From Cepaea nemoralis (lineage: Eukaryota > Mollusca > Gastropoda > Stylommatophora > Helicidae): a stretch of DNA of 64,000 nt. The position numbers and the translations under genes were made by a program. This document shows, in pieces, positions 12,239-24,249 of the stretch; the first letter of the stretch is position 1; every line of letters begins with the position of its first letter. Location: assembly GCA_014155875.1 (NCBI GenBank), contig JACEFZ010003413.1, forward strand, positions 98,208-162,207, in the 5' to 3' direction. The notes beneath the pieces are model-generated. The model saw only the letters and a program-made list of their open reading frames with translations, was not told the DNA's origin and searched no databases.

Positions 12239-12649
12239 ATAGTAACTCACACACAAAACTGGTTACTCGCATTGGAAGAGGACAGTCACAAATTGGCTTA
12301 TCATGAGACTGAGAAAGCTTGAGTAAGTCGTCACAACTAGAAAGATGGAGGGGATGAGAAGCTTGGGAAACCAAGAGAGAAGTTACTGGACAGTTTGACT
12401 TCATGGCATGGAGACATTTCATTATCATTAACGATTGGCAGAACAGGAGACAGAAGGTTGTGGCCAGCCAGGAAGACCCGCCTAACACCGTATGGAATGT
12501 TACAACAGAAAGTACGATTAATGGCAATTAGAGATGTATACATAATCAGAAAGACAAACATTATTACAAACCGACCGGCCGACCTAAAGACCGACCGACC
12601 GACCGACACTGAAACCTACGTACATTTAAATGAAGTTATACACTTATTC

Positions 12650-13575
12650 TGCTGATGATACAGTATTACTATCCACAACACAGAATGGCATAGAAAACCT
12701 AATAGCTTCAACCCAATTGAATAGTGAAAATCACAACTTATATCTTAACATAGCAAAAACAAAGATAATGCATACAGATAAAACTACTATGGAGAAAGAA
12801 ATATACATTATTGGGGAAAAATTGGCGGTAGTGGAACATTTTGAATATCTTGGTTCATTGATTACCAACAACGGTGACACAATGAAAGAAATTAAACGGC
12901 GACTATCAATTGCGCTTCAAAGACTAAAACAGCTGAATAAATTATGGCGTGGGACAGATAATTATTTTTTAATTTTTTTTTTTTTTTTTGCGTATACCTT
13001 ACGGACGTTGCATGTCAACACCAGCATTTTCCGCTGTGCTGTGTTTATGTACTAGGCGTGTTACGTTCGTAGTTTTCCATATTGCTTTCGGAAGACTGAT
13101 AAAGACTGAACTACGAAAACATTAGATTTTTAATACATGCATCTTTCCCATTGCAACATACGCCGGGAGGACCTGGACCTTACTAAACAATACTAACGCG
13201 CATAAGAACGGCCTTTGAATATACAATTTATATACTATTTCTAAGAATATCTTGGTTAAAAGGAAAATAACGAAGCCATCCATACTGCAAGAGTTGAATA
13301 TTGAAGAATGTTCGCTATTAAAGGAACGATAAAACAAGAAATTGAAATATTTCTGGTCACTTTGAAACGTCATGAAGTTTGGGAGAACATCTGGAGGGGT
13401 AGATGCCTGGAAGAGAGGAAGAGGAAGCCAAAGAGAAGATGGGTGCAGGATGATGTGCGGATGTCTCTCAGATGGGTTGTATCTACGCGGACATCTTGTT
13501 TATGATCGAGAGGTTGTCCGGAAGGTTGTTTATGGGGCGAGTTCGCAAAGGACATGCTACTGAATGAAAGTGAAT
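12650..13575 (+). mobile_element. LINE-J, 5'-truncated reverse transcriptase remnant
   Basis: 926-bp plus-strand insertion flanked by near-identical 10-bp direct repeats ACACTTATTC (12640-12649) and ACATTTATTC (13576-13585). It starts at the catalytic box (SADDTVLLSTTQNG) and continues through LNIAKTKIM and FEYLGSLITNNGD to the thumb region (12630-12960). A truncated SINE-A body (12993-13095) and about 200 bp of unclear sequence follow. It resumes with a C-terminal text CLEERKRKPKRRWVQDD and DREVVRKVVYGA (13400-13560), and ends in a short TGAA-type tail. It is frameshifted and dead. The empty site in copy A reads straight across. Confidence 0.7.
12993..13095 (-). mobile_element. Truncated SINE-A inside LINE-J
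   Basis: Contains the family end (GCGTATACCTTACGGACGTTG), AACACCAGCATTTTC and a degraded GTAGTTTTCCAT. The tRNA-like head is missing. A poly-T run precedes it. Confidence 0.6.
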
Positions 13576-13998
13576 ACATTTATTCAATCTCCTAGGATTC
13601 TCCTCTCATCACACACACCCCTCCACCCCCGCCATCTCTATTTATAACGCGAAACAGCCGTCGGTGGCATAACAGATTTACGGAACTCGGCTACCCCCCC
13701 CCCCCCCCTTTCACCACCCTCCCCCCCACGTCCCCAACGTGTTGCTACATCATTATTGATTGCCCCGTAACCCTGGATATTACCGTGGGGAAAACCCGCT
13801 CATCTTGTCAACTGGCCGAATCTCATTCCAGGTTGTGTGACTCCCGTGTCCTACACAGCTCTGCCTCTGGCACCTGCTCTTCCACAGATCTGGACCATTT
13901 CCCATGTCCTTCCTCCCTCCAGGTTTAATTATCCGTCCATTCATATTCCCATACTTGATCAGTTAGAGAAATATTGTTTCCGACACAGAGTACGAGAC

Positions 13999-14107
13999 AG
14001 ACTGATAGATAGATAGATATATAGATATATCGATAGCTAGATAGATTAGATAATAGATAGATTGATAGAAGCTAGATAGATAGATAGATAGATAGATCTA
14101 GATAGAT
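13999..14107. repeat. GATA microsatellite (LINE-B copy B tail)
   Basis: Interrupted (GATA)n directly adjoining the LINE-B C-terminus on the minus strand. Confidence 0.8.
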
Positions 14108-15830
14108 CATGTGCCGATCCCCACAATGAAGGTTGGCCGCAATAGATCTCCAACGCTGCATGATTCTCTCGATCTCGACTGTACATTCTGTCATATATGG
14201 CCTGTTCGTCCCATTCTGCTTGAATGGTACTTCCAATTGTGTCGCTGTTGTTTTTTTTAAAAAAACCTCTTGCTCACTTGCCTTTGACCTTTGCCTCTCT
14301 AGCTGCTTTTCATAATAGTTTTATGTATTTTAACGTGGCAGAATATTTCACTTGCTCTGTATTTCTTTCACAACTTTTGTGTTTTCATTTCATTTTTCAC
14401 TTTGAGCTTCTGTTGTATTCGATTGTTTTATATTTTTCTGAATCGAGATCTCTTCTATATATCCCATCACGTGGTCTCTATTCGACTTTCTATCATGCGT
14501 GTATTCGTTGCCCTGCTTTCCGCGCGTTATAGTAGTGTTTGAGTATACATACGTGTGTTTGACAATTCTCAATTTGCCACACCCTTGGTTACTCTCTCTA
14601 GATACTGATTTTTCTGTTTTGAAATTGCTTTTTTGGTCATTTCCTAGTCTCTTTTGGTTTCTGTTTTTCATTTCTGCATAATCTTGTTGCATTCCAAAAT
14701 AAGAGAAACTTTTACTTTCAGTTTTCTCCCGATTTGCACTGTGAGGTTCATTATATCCTCTACTGTCCATTGCTACTTATCATAGTTTGGCGTTTGTAGA
14801 TGTTCATAGCTAAGCCCAATTTTGCACTGTCCTGTTTACTTGGTCCACTAGCTTTTCTGCTAATAACACGGTATCACTCACATACCGAAGATTGTTTATG
14901 ATTCTTCCATTAGTATGTTAAATTTCGTTCAGTTTGATTGTTTTACAAACTTCCTTTCTGTGTATATGTTGAAGAACTTGGGGACAACACTCATCCCTGC
15001 CATACTTCTCTTTTTTTATCTCTATAGACGCGCGACGATAGTTATTTCCGCCTCTAATAGACCGCCACTGTGTTCCCAGTACAGGTTTACTATAAGTCTA
15101 TGTCCTTTTTCCGTCTGCTTCCTATATACTTGAGAAGAGCCGTCAATTAGTGTTCAGTTGTACTCTAAATCAAAAGTTTTTCTTTTGTGTATAAAACATA
15201 GATAGTATTATTTTTCTGACGTCTGTATATTTTTCACCTACATCCTCAAAGAAAAAATAAAACAAATTATTGCTTCTTTGGTGCCGCTGTGTTTGCGAAC
15301 TCTTATGGTCTCAGGTCTTCCTCATCTAGTTTTCTGTTGAATGATTCTGTTCTTGTATGAGCTTGAGGGAGTTTCTTTGATATATTTGTCATTAAACTAA
15401 TAGTTTCTATAATCCTCGACAATCACAACTTTTGGCTTCTTGGGTTGTGCGATGTACAATGGATTTGTTAAAGCCTTGGGGGTGACCCAGTAGATATATC
15501 TATTATCTATATATATATATATATAAATATTATATATAATATTATAATACTTATAGAGTTATAATATATATATATATTTATCTATATATTACTATTAAGT
15601 TAATGTGATGTATCAATACCAAAGCTAGATAAGGATTTTATCATCTCCGTTTTTATCTTGTCAGGGTCTGCAGCCTTTCCTTGTTTCATCTTTTTAATAT
15701 ATTCTCTACATCAGCCTTTAATACGTTTAGTCCATCTTGAGTATTATACAATGTTGGTTTATTGACCCTGCTGTCCCAGAATACATCTTTTGTGTAAGTC
15801 TGCCATTTTTGTATATATCGGTATTCATTC
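14108..15830 (-). mobile_element. LINE-B copy B, reverse transcriptase remnant
   Basis: Minus-strand copy of the element at 4696-7375, uninterrupted at the LINE-A insertion point (about 14525-14545, TTATAGTAGTGTTTGAG). The upstream part 15830-15620 encodes GKAADPDKIKTE, the conserved N-terminal RT motif. An AT-rich tract interrupts at 15493-15600. The palm region lies at about 15420-14860. The C-terminus RWRSIAANLHCGDRHMI ends near 14108 and runs into the GATA tail. It has many more small indels than copy A and no long open frame. Confidence 0.7.
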
Positions 15831-15839
15831 AATCATCAT

Positions 15840-16265
15840 CACGTACCATGCCAGCTGGCGTAAGTGTTAATGTCTCTCCTCATATCTCGGTCTTTGGTGT
15901 TGTGGATCAACTCTGCTGCTGATATTCCTCCGTGCCACCGTCTCAATCCATCCAGCATCATTTCTCGTTACGTCTGCTTCTACCTCTCTGTCCCTAGATC
16001 TTTTTCCAGTCTCCACAGATGTTCTCCAATGCTTTCTCTTCTCATATAAATGACAAAAGAAGAGCGTTTTTCTTCTTTCATTTGGTGTGTGTAAATGTTC
16101 TGGTGTTATTTTCTCGTTCATGCAATCGTCGTTAGTTACCCTGGCAGTCCAGGGATTTCGCAACATTCGTCTTAGGAACCACATCTCTGTCGCTTTCAAG
16201 TTCTTTTCAAGTTTGTTCATTTACATTCCAAGACTCACTACCATACAGCAAAATAGGTTTCTACT
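15840..16265 (-). mobile_element. LINE-F C-terminal fragment
   Basis: Minus strand: ILLYGSESWN near 16255, then LKATEMWFLRRMLRNPWTAR, a KTLFFCHLYEKRK segment and a basic KRSRDREVEAD stretch. This is the connecting region after a reverse transcriptase thumb, ending near 15860. It is open for 117 codons but lacks all catalytic motifs. Related fragments lie at 26700, 29740, 35715, 56090 and 56525. Confidence 0.7.
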
Positions 16266-16446
16266 TATAATATATAATAGATCTATACTTATCATATATA
16301 TATATCTATCAGTATATTATAGATATTATATAATATATATATGTATGGTATGTATGTATATCACTATATAATATATACTATATAATATTATATATATTTA
16401 TATAGTATATATAGTATATATATATATATATAACATATATATAAAC
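16266..16446. repeat. AT-rich microsatellite
   Basis: Degenerate (TA)n with ATATAG interruptions; no other content. Confidence 0.9.
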
Positions 16447-16691
16447 GTCGCTTAAAGTCGACAGTGTCGACTTCATTGCAAAACCTGGTTTTATTCGCCT
16501 ATGGCTCTGTCTCCTTTCCGCAGCACGGAAGCGTCGCACAAGCACGAACTCCGTAGCTTTTAAGGCGACGACCCAAACCCCCAAGAGTCCTTCCGAAACA
16601 TTTAACTCTAAACCGGGGGAAGGGTGCGGCCCGAAATTCGAACCCACAACCTTGCAGGATCACGAGTCCAAAACGGCTTAGACCACTTCGC
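16447..16691 (-). mobile_element. SINE-B copy
   Basis: tRNA-derived SINE on the minus strand. The head near 16691-16615 has GTGGCGAAGTGGTCTAAG (A box) and GTGGGTTCGAATTTC (B box). The body has CTACGGAGTTCGTGC and GAGACAGAGCC, and it ends GTCGACACTGTCGACTTTAA. It abuts the Helitron-like element. Confidence 0.8.
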
Positions 16692-16701
16692 CACAGATAT
16701 A

Positions 16702-17584
16702 TCTTATATATAAATAAGTGTCGTATGTCGGTCTGTATTCTTGTCTGTATGTCCTTTATTTTGTTCGCGAACGGCCATCCGATTGAGTATGAAATTTTCT
16801 ACACGCCCCTCCTTTCATTCGGAGCTGGCAACTGTCTAGTTTTTTAGTGTGAATCGCCTGCTTACTCATATTATTTCATTTTTCATTTTTCCGTATAAAT
16901 TTTATATTTTCGGGTGACCTAACTCCGTAAAATTTATTTCAGAGGGGCCATACTTTTCTGTATCAACTTATAGTCATATTGTGGCCATCGTTTTCCCAAG
17001 ACTTTTATAACTCTGGTGTCCATAGTTTAAGTACCGGCCATATTCGTTATAGATAATATGATACATTCTTTAATGGCTTTTCAAAGATTTTATAAAATAA
17101 TGGCACAATGCATAACATTGTAACTCATTCTTTATTTTTGCCTTCAGAAGTTATGGTAGTCATCAGGTGATAGCAAGCGTTTTCATTAAATATGGTGGGT
17201 GTGAAGGACATTCTTTTAATCACTTTTTTTTTTGTTGTATGAAATTTAATGAGACTTATATGACGACTTTATGAATTAATGAGATGCGCCCCACCCGTGA
17301 CTGGGCGAAGCCGGCAGGGTCGGCAGACAGACAGCAGACATGACAGACAGCAGACATACAGACAGACAGACGATATCGGTAAACGGGGAACTTATTGTGA
17401 CTATTTTATATGATTAATGAGATGCTTCCCCACCATGAGCGGGCATGCCGGCCGGTTCAGAACAGACAGACAGTACAGACAGACAGACCATTCGTAACGG
17501 GACGAGAACTTATATGACTACTTATATGAATTAAATGAGATTGCTCCCCACCAGTGGCTGGGCGAAGCCGGGCAGGGTAGCTAG
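16702..17584 (+). mobile_element. Non-autonomous Helitron-like element (tentative)
   Basis: The 5' end begins TCTTATATATAAATAAGTGT, followed by a conserved-looking GAACGGCCATCCGATTGAG segment. The 3' end has a GC hairpin (GGCTGGGCGAAGCCGGGC) followed by AGGGTAGCTAG and T, resembling the hairpin plus CTRR end of Helitrons. The right part (17260-17584) holds three diverged tandem units of about 110-120 bp, each with a CAGACAGACAG run and the GCCCCACC...GGGCGAAGCCGG motif. No coding sequence. Ends were judged by eye only. Confidence 0.4.
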
Positions 17585-17639
17585 TATGTATAATACAATA
17601 TATCAATTCATCACTTTCTTTCTTACATCAGATTGATAG

Positions 17640-19640
17640 GTTTACTATTGCATAGAGATGCATTATTTTTCTTGAATGCTGGCTTCTGTTTGCCCTGTAT
17701 TCTCCTCAATCTCTGTTGTGCACCTCCCGTCTGATGTTATAAATGCCCCTAGGTATTTAAAATTATCCACTTGGTTTAGAATTTTCCTGTCTATTTCCAT
17801 TTTACATTTGATTGTCACATTTTTCTTTGATATCACCATTGCTACTGTTTTCTTGATATTCAAGGAGAGTCCTTTCTAAGCACTCTCCGTTATTACAATG
17901 TCCAACATTTTGGTTAAAATATCTACTCCAAATTCTCCCAGTACTTCTAATTCGTATATTGTGATTCCAACTGGCCCAGGTAGTTTTTCCTTCTTCATAT
18001 GTTTGACAGCGTCAGCGACTTCTTTTAGAATAATTTGACCTTCTAAGTTACTTTCTTCTGTTAATTCTTCCCTTTCTAGAGCATACAATTCTCTTATGCA
18101 CTCATTCCACCTCTTTATTATAGCCTCTTCCTTCAATAATATCTTTCCTGTTTTTGATTTCAAACACCCTCTATTTACTCTTATTTTTTTCCCCGTGAGC
18201 TCAGTGATTTGTCTGTGCATATATGTTTTATTTTTAATTTTTAATATAATTTAATTCAATTTTAATTCACTGCTCGTTTAACCAACTTTCTTTTGCCTTC
18301 ACATATTTATCTCTTATTACTATATTTATCTTATCATACTCTTATTTATTATTTTTACTCTGTTTTCAATAACATGTCTTCAGTCATCAAATTTTGTCTT
18401 AGCTTATTAGCTTCTCTTCTGTAGTATTTCTTTGCCAGTGTGATTAATTGAGTCCCTTAACATTTCCCATTATTCATTTATACTCTGAATTTTAGCTATA
18501 GCATTGTACCTATTTCTCACGGTCACTCTAAAATTCTTGAATTTCCTTATTTGCTTTAAGAGCATCTTTATTAAGTCCCATATTCTTACCCACTTATTTT
18601 CCTCTCTTCATTCATACATTCAGTTGTCCACATAGTGGTTCATGATCACTATTACAGTCAGCACAAGGAATTTTCTTAATATTAATTAATGCATTTCTAA
18701 ATCTTTTATTAATAAGTATGTAGTCAGTTGATTAAGTATTTTCTTAGTCAGGGCTTGTACATGTCTAATGTCGTCTTTTTTGGTGTTTAAACCAAGTTTT
18801 TTTTCCAATTATCATAGTATTGATATTTGCCCATTCTATTAGTTTCTCTCCTCTTTCCATTCGTGTACCTAAGCCACAATTCCCCACTACATCCTCCATT
18901 TTATCCCTTTCCTAACTTTTGCATTAAAATCTCCTAGTATTATTTTTCTTTCTTGTGATTTAATTTGAGACATCGCCAATTCTACTTCATCGTAAAAGTG
19001 TTGTATTTCTTCACCACTATTACTTGTTGTTGGATGCGTATACTTGTATAATATTTATATCTATTGAGTTTGCCTTTCATTTTCACTGTAAAATACTTTC
19101 TCGAAATACACCAGTAACTATTAATAAACTTGGCTATTCCGTATTTTTAATCCAATAGTAGTCCTGCCCCTTTCTCGTGTGTATCCCCTCCAGAATAAAT
19201 TATTGTGTGTTTGTCGGTTATAATTTTTCCCGATCCCTTCCATCTCATCTCACGTATCCCTAGAATATTAATTTTCATGCTTTCCATTTCTCTTATCACA
19301 TTGTTCAACTTTCCCAACTCATTTATGTCCTAATATTCCATGTTCCTATTTTAAATGTATGTCCCATTTTAAATTTATTCTTCATGAGTTTTCAATCAAT
19401 GGCCAGATAACATTTTGGTGTCACCTGTGGCTCATTACTGTCCCTACCGGACAAGGATGTCCTAAGACAGCCATTAACGTCATTCACGACCTCTGATAAG
19501 TGACTATTCATGACATCTTGAAAAGATAATGTGGTGGTTTCCCCTTACCTTTCACATGCATATTGGCTGTCAGACAAGTATTATTAATTATAATTTCTCA
19601 TTTTATTCCTCTGATACAACCATTTCCTGTTATATAATTT
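17640..19640 (-). mobile_element. LINE-G, endonuclease-RT element with RT core deleted
   Basis: Minus strand. The endonuclease start KIGTWNIRT is near 19350, followed by ESMKINILGIREMRWKGSGK, a GGDTHEKGAG segment, INIIQVYASNN, DYILINKRFRNA and CNSDHEPL (to about 18640). A linker and N-terminal RT region (18220-17876) contain KKEKLPGPVGITIYELE. The catalytic palm (FxKAFD to YADD) is absent. The sequence jumps near 17878 to the thumb-side text NIKKTVAMVISKK and FKYLGAFITSDGR. It has many stops. Nuclease plus RT order fits an APE-type non-LTR element. Confidence 0.75.
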
Positions 19641-20410
19641 TTCTTATTTGTAATCTTTTTTATATTTTCTGCCAATCCTTTCAAGTTGTGTTTGATTTCT
19701 AGATCCTCTGTTTGTTTGCATTTTTTTCTGCAAACACTCTTCTTTGGCACCTCTGCACATGTGACGTATTTCTCTGTCTATTAATGTATATTCTGGAGTG
19801 TTCTTTGTTTTGTTTCTTTGAGTCATTTTACTTAAGCTTTCAGAAGTTATCTACAATTGGTTTTCTTAATTTCCTTCACAGGTAAGTTGGTATTTCCAAT
19901 CTGTATGCTAGCTTTTACACATTCCCATTTGTATTAATTTTCTCCTCATGATTTTCATGTCGATATTGTTCCATGCGTTCAACGATTAACCTATCATATT
20001 AATTTTTTTACTTCCACCAAGTGTAATGGAAGTATCTCTGGTAGTTTCAAAGCTGATATACCTATTTGAGGTGTCTTCGATGTCCTTATTCATATGTTTT
20101 TAAGTTTTATTTGTAATCTTAAAACTACAAGATTGTGGTCAGAGTTGATATGATCACAAGGTATTGTTTTGGCATTTTAAACATTTAAAAAATAAAAAAT
20201 CTATTTCTTATCATAATGTAGTCTAGTTTGGTTTCTCGCTCTATCTCCAGGGCTTTTTAACATATACAGCTTCCTAGGGAAAATTGTGTTCAAATAATAA
20301 GAAGGTTTTCTTCACACAGCTGTATCAGCCGATCTCCTCTGTCGTTCCTGGTCCATACCATGTTGCCCTACTATCAGCTTATACTTAGTTTTTCCACCCT
20401 TTGCGTTCAT
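19640..20410 (-). mobile_element. LINE endonuclease C-part and linker fragment
   Basis: Minus-strand readings resemble the second half of an APE endonuclease: KYKLIVGQHG, a frame-broken GDRLIQLCEEN, KSPGDRARNQT and INSDHNLVVLRLQIKL (20390-20120). Linker text follows (KNTPEYTLIDREIRHMC and CRGAKEECLQKK, 19800-19700). It lies just upstream of LINE-G in the same orientation and is probably a separate, related copy. Dead. Confidence 0.65.
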
Positions 20411-20504
20411 GTCTCCCATACAATTAGGACCTCTGATGATTTGACAACTTTCAGTGTTTGTTGTAAGTCTTCTTGCTGTTCATCACTATCATCAATTGTT
20501 AGAG

Positions 20505-20607
20505 CAATCGGTGTCGGGGCTGAACCCTCTACCTCGCCATCACCACACCGAAAGTGTAAGAGCGAGCACGCTTCTCCATTCTGACCACGCTGACTTACGC
20601 CCAGTGC
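20505..20607 (-). mobile_element. SINE-D head fragment
   Basis: Minus strand: GTCAGCGTGGTCAGAATGGA with CTTACACTTTCGGTGTGG and the B-box-like AGGGTTCAGCCCC. Same head as 62888-62975. Confidence 0.65.
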
Positions 20608-20907
20608 GTCTTTGGCTCACCACTTCAAGTCCAACTGACTGTAAACTTTATTACAAAGCCTATCATCATCATGATGCAGAATGTCGCTCTATTTCTCGAT
20701 CCAATTACAGCTCATTTTCCTTGTGCTTGTTCATGCGCAACGAGTCAGCATTGGTCTGTATTTGTCTTCTTGTAGGTGGTCCCCTGCCTTTTCTCTCAGT
20801 AACCTTGCATGCCATCACTGTCTCTTGGCAACCTACAACATACAATTTATCAAATACAGTACTGTGAAGGAACACATTAAACATATTAGGTATGTCGCCC
20901 CATCATA
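20608..20907. other. Unassigned DNA
   Basis: Two overlapping frames of 81-137 codons cross it, with no recognisable domains or coding signal. Confidence 0.35.
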
Positions 20908-21735
20908 TATACACCAGCATCAATGATGACGTGGATCATATCCTGCTGGTCGACACAACTCCTCATTACATGTATACACCTACCGGCATCAATGATGACG
21001 TGGATCATATCCTGCTGGTCGACACAACTCCTCATTACATGTATACACCTACCGGCATCAGTGATGACGTGGATCATATCCTGCTGGTCGACACAACTCC
21101 TCATTACATGTATACACCTACCGGCATCAATGATGACGTGGATCATATCCTGCTGGTCGACACAACTCCTCATTACATGTATACACCTACCGGCATCAAT
21201 GATGACGTGGATCAATCCTGCTGGTCGACACAACTCCTCATTACATGTATACACCTACCGGCATCAATGATGACGTGGATCATATCCTGCTGGTCGACAC
21301 AACTCCTCATTACAGTATACACCTACCGGCATCAATGATGGACGTGGATCATATCCTGCTGGTCGACACAACTCCTCAATTACATGTATACACCTACCGG
21401 CATCAATGATGACGTGGATCATATCCTGCTGGTCGACACAACTCCCCATTACATGTATACACCTACCAGCATCAGTGATGACGTGGATCATATCCTGCTG
21501 GTCGACACAACTCCTCATTACATGTATACACCTACCGGCATCAATGATGACGTGGATCATATCCTGCTGGTCGACACAACTCCTCATTACATGTATACAC
21601 CTACCGGCATCAATGATGACGTGGATCATATCCTGCTGGTCGACACAACTCCTCATTACATGTATACACCTACCGGCATCAGTGATGACGTGGATCATAT
21701 CCTGCTGTCGACACAACTTCCCATTACATTTTCCG
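20908..21735. repeat. 69-bp minisatellite, about 12 units
   Basis: Tandem copies of a 69-bp unit containing ATGATGACGTGGATCATATC and GGTCGACACAACTCCTCATT. Neighbouring units are nearly identical. Because 69 is 23 codons and the unit lacks stops in several frames, both strands show repetitive ORFs. I do not regard them as genes. Confidence 0.95.
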
Positions 21736-21794
21736 GCACCCATGTTTGGCTGGGTTGCTCTGAGAGCCCACGTCTATTTGGAAAATAACCCCCA

Positions 21795-21892
21795 CCTCTG
21801 TCTAGTCTAGTCTAGTCTTTCCTTTTGGGCCTAAGGCGGCGCATAGGGCAGAAGTCGTGGCTCTCCATGGTTGTGCTTAGCGCTAACATTTA
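21795..21892 (-). mobile_element. LINE-D 3' terminus fragment
   Basis: Minus-strand translation WRATTSALCAALGPKGKT matches the end of the ORF at 44788-46338 (WRDRTSALCAALGSRGKT). It is followed by a (TAGAC)n tail at 21804-21818. Confidence 0.8.
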
Positions 21893-22169
21893 GAGCCAGA
21901 AATCTGATTCTGTAACAACGGTGAGTTTTATGATGGCGGATTGTCAAGCCGCCGATCAACCGACTTAAGTTAAGCTAGAAGAAAACACGTCCAACCATCC
22001 TGACCAAGCCGGAAACTCTCTCAACAAACAAGCAAGCTAAAGCCCGTGGTCACCGCACCACATCACCCTACACGGGTCTCACGAACTGTGAGCAGCCGTG
22101 AACAGGCCAAACATATCTGTGTTGGGCAGACAGGTTCAGGACAGCGAGACGGACCTCAGGAACTTATAA

Positions 22170-22280
22170 AATAGCCATGCACAAATACACAATTATACAT
22201 ATAGGAAGTGATAAACATGTAATAGGTGTGGGACTACTGTTTGATGAGAAAACAGCTAAATTAATAAATGGTTATTGTAT
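22170..22280 (+). mobile_element. LINE endonuclease fragment
   Basis: The plus-strand text VIGVGLLFDEKTAKLINGYC resembles the mid-endonuclease block seen in LINE-G (GAGLLLD...AKFINSYW). Flanks are unassigned. Confidence 0.45.
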
Positions 22281-24249
22281 ATGTCACCTCTGTGGGTGTT
22301 CTAAATCGTCATTACCTGGTGTTTTTGTTGCTGTTGTTGTTGCTTTTGTTGTTTTTCTGCTTCTTGTTTTTGAACCTTGTCCTCTTCTTCTATTACCCCT
22401 ACAAGTTCAACTTCAGAAGAGACGTTGTATTAGGATACACCTTAGTCTTAGATTAATAATCTCGGGGGAATATTAATTTGAAAATTAGCGTAATGGGCAG
22501 GAAATCGTATACGCGGTAAAAACTCCAACATGGAGAAGGCATCACAAGGGGCTTCCGATCATCAGAAGTAGCCCCTCTCACATCGTCGAATGTTTCAGCT
22601 CTTTTACTACCATATACTCTTAGGGGGCGTGCCCTTCCGTGTCATGACTCCGTTCGTTTATCGTACTTTCCCCACATCGACATCGCTAAATGTGTCTGGC
22701 CAGAAGAGGGCGAACACTGGGCACCCGGTGCATCTACCAGCGTTATCCCGCGCATCGTAACTGACCGCGGGGAAGCCAGAAGGAACGGTGATCGAGTGCA
22801 TCGTCGGGACGATCAACTTAAATATCCTCAGCTCTGTGGGGACAGACCCGGCTGAGATCTTCTACCGACTCACCTGCCACGGTGGTGGCGACGCGCTGTT
22901 TATCACCCTGGGGTGCACTGATACACTTCATCAGCCCAGTTTTAATCGCATTTCCTGTTGCGTGGTGATGCTTTCACGACAAACACGCGACCTACCTGGT
23001 CTTAACTGATCTAGTGTCGAAGGAAAATATATCGTCAGTTATGACCTACTATTTGGACAGAAGGACGATATATCGCCATACTAAGGTCATCTTGTTATTT
23101 GTTTTGTTTCCCGGTATCTTCCGCAGTTTTAATGATCAGTGAACGTAAATTTACATTATAATACTTGTTAATTTGATTGTGTAACAAGTCTTGTCCATAT
23201 CTACTTTTTGTTCGGGACTCAATCAGTTACGGCTGAAATCAAAGTCTGTATGTTGTTCCGTTTGTCGATGCTCCTTCTTCTTCTGCGTTCATCTGGAATA
23301 TTGTTTTTTTTTAAAATGTAATTGTGTTGTGCCTGTTTACAGCAAAGCTGCGATATTTGCACCTTTCGGCTGACACCTCCGACTTCTGAGGACAGTTGCT
23401 GACCGGGTTAACCTTCCCGGGGGTTTCACGATTCGATTCGACTCAACCATTACCCCTAAACAGTTCAACCTCTAGGAGAAGTTATATTAGGTTCCATCCC
23501 TCGGTCAGATTAATAATCATGTGACGGCGTCAGCCAGAAATAGCAGCTGCCCGTAATTTTACCCTCACAAGCTTATTAATTTGAAGATGATTGTTGACCA
23601 TTGTGGGAATGATGTTATATAAGTTTGTCGTTCCGTGGGTCGTTCCTTATAGTTAATGCAAACTTATAGTTATAGATTATAGTCAATGCAAAATCTGGAT
23701 TACATTTGTACATTTGGATGTTCGCAGGCGTCGTGTAGTTCATGTACAGTCCTCAAACCCTCAGTGTATTATATATAGGAGCAGCCATAACTGGAACAAT
23801 TCATCAGACAAAGGAATTGGCCCGATATTGCAATCCATTCATAATCCCAATCAGGAATTCAGTTTTTGAGGTAACCGATGCCATCTCTCCCTGAGACTCT
23901 CCGTCTGATGTCACTGATGCATGCAATTTATATATCTCGTTTCTTCTTCGTTCCGAATAACTTATCCAGATATTGCTGTTCGGTATTGATTTTACATTTT
24001 TGCTTATCCATTATTCCTCAACTTGCAGACAGCGGGGGTTGGAATTACCAGCATATTGTATCATTGTCCGATATGTCTTCAGCATTTTACATGATCGGAT
24101 TCACGGAGGGATTTTTTTTTTAGGCGCCCCAATTAGACAGAAAATTACAGGCACGGAAAAAATGAATAAAAGACATCCTCTATGTAAGCAAAATGTGAGA
24201 ACAGACAGGATGAAGCAATAACTGTAATAAACGGATCGATTATCCCCGC
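22281..24249. other. Unassigned, partly GC-richer DNA
   Basis: About 2 kb without a supported feature. 22640-23010 is GC-richer than its surroundings and contains a 73-codon frame (22788-23009), but it shows no known motif. An imperfect palindrome around AGGGGCTTCCGATC lies at 22547-22578. Confidence 0.35.

Larger units (their letters stand above)
11774..14107. repeat. Duplicated block, copy B (non-LINE part)
   Basis: Diverged copy of 481-1922 in the same order. Its SINE-A copy is at 11997-12238, the GACC-rich stretch at 12560-12605, the TCTCCTAGGATTC to poly-C stretch at 13586-13740, and the GATA tail at 13999-14107. LINE-J (12650-13575) is inserted here and absent from copy A. Confidence 0.75.

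Noticed and set aside
20908..21735. CRISPR-like regular repeats
   Set aside because: Contiguous tandem units with no unique spacers, in an animal-type sequence.
20886..21810. Repetitive 23-residue ORFs on both strands
   Set aside because: Explained by the 69-bp minisatellite.
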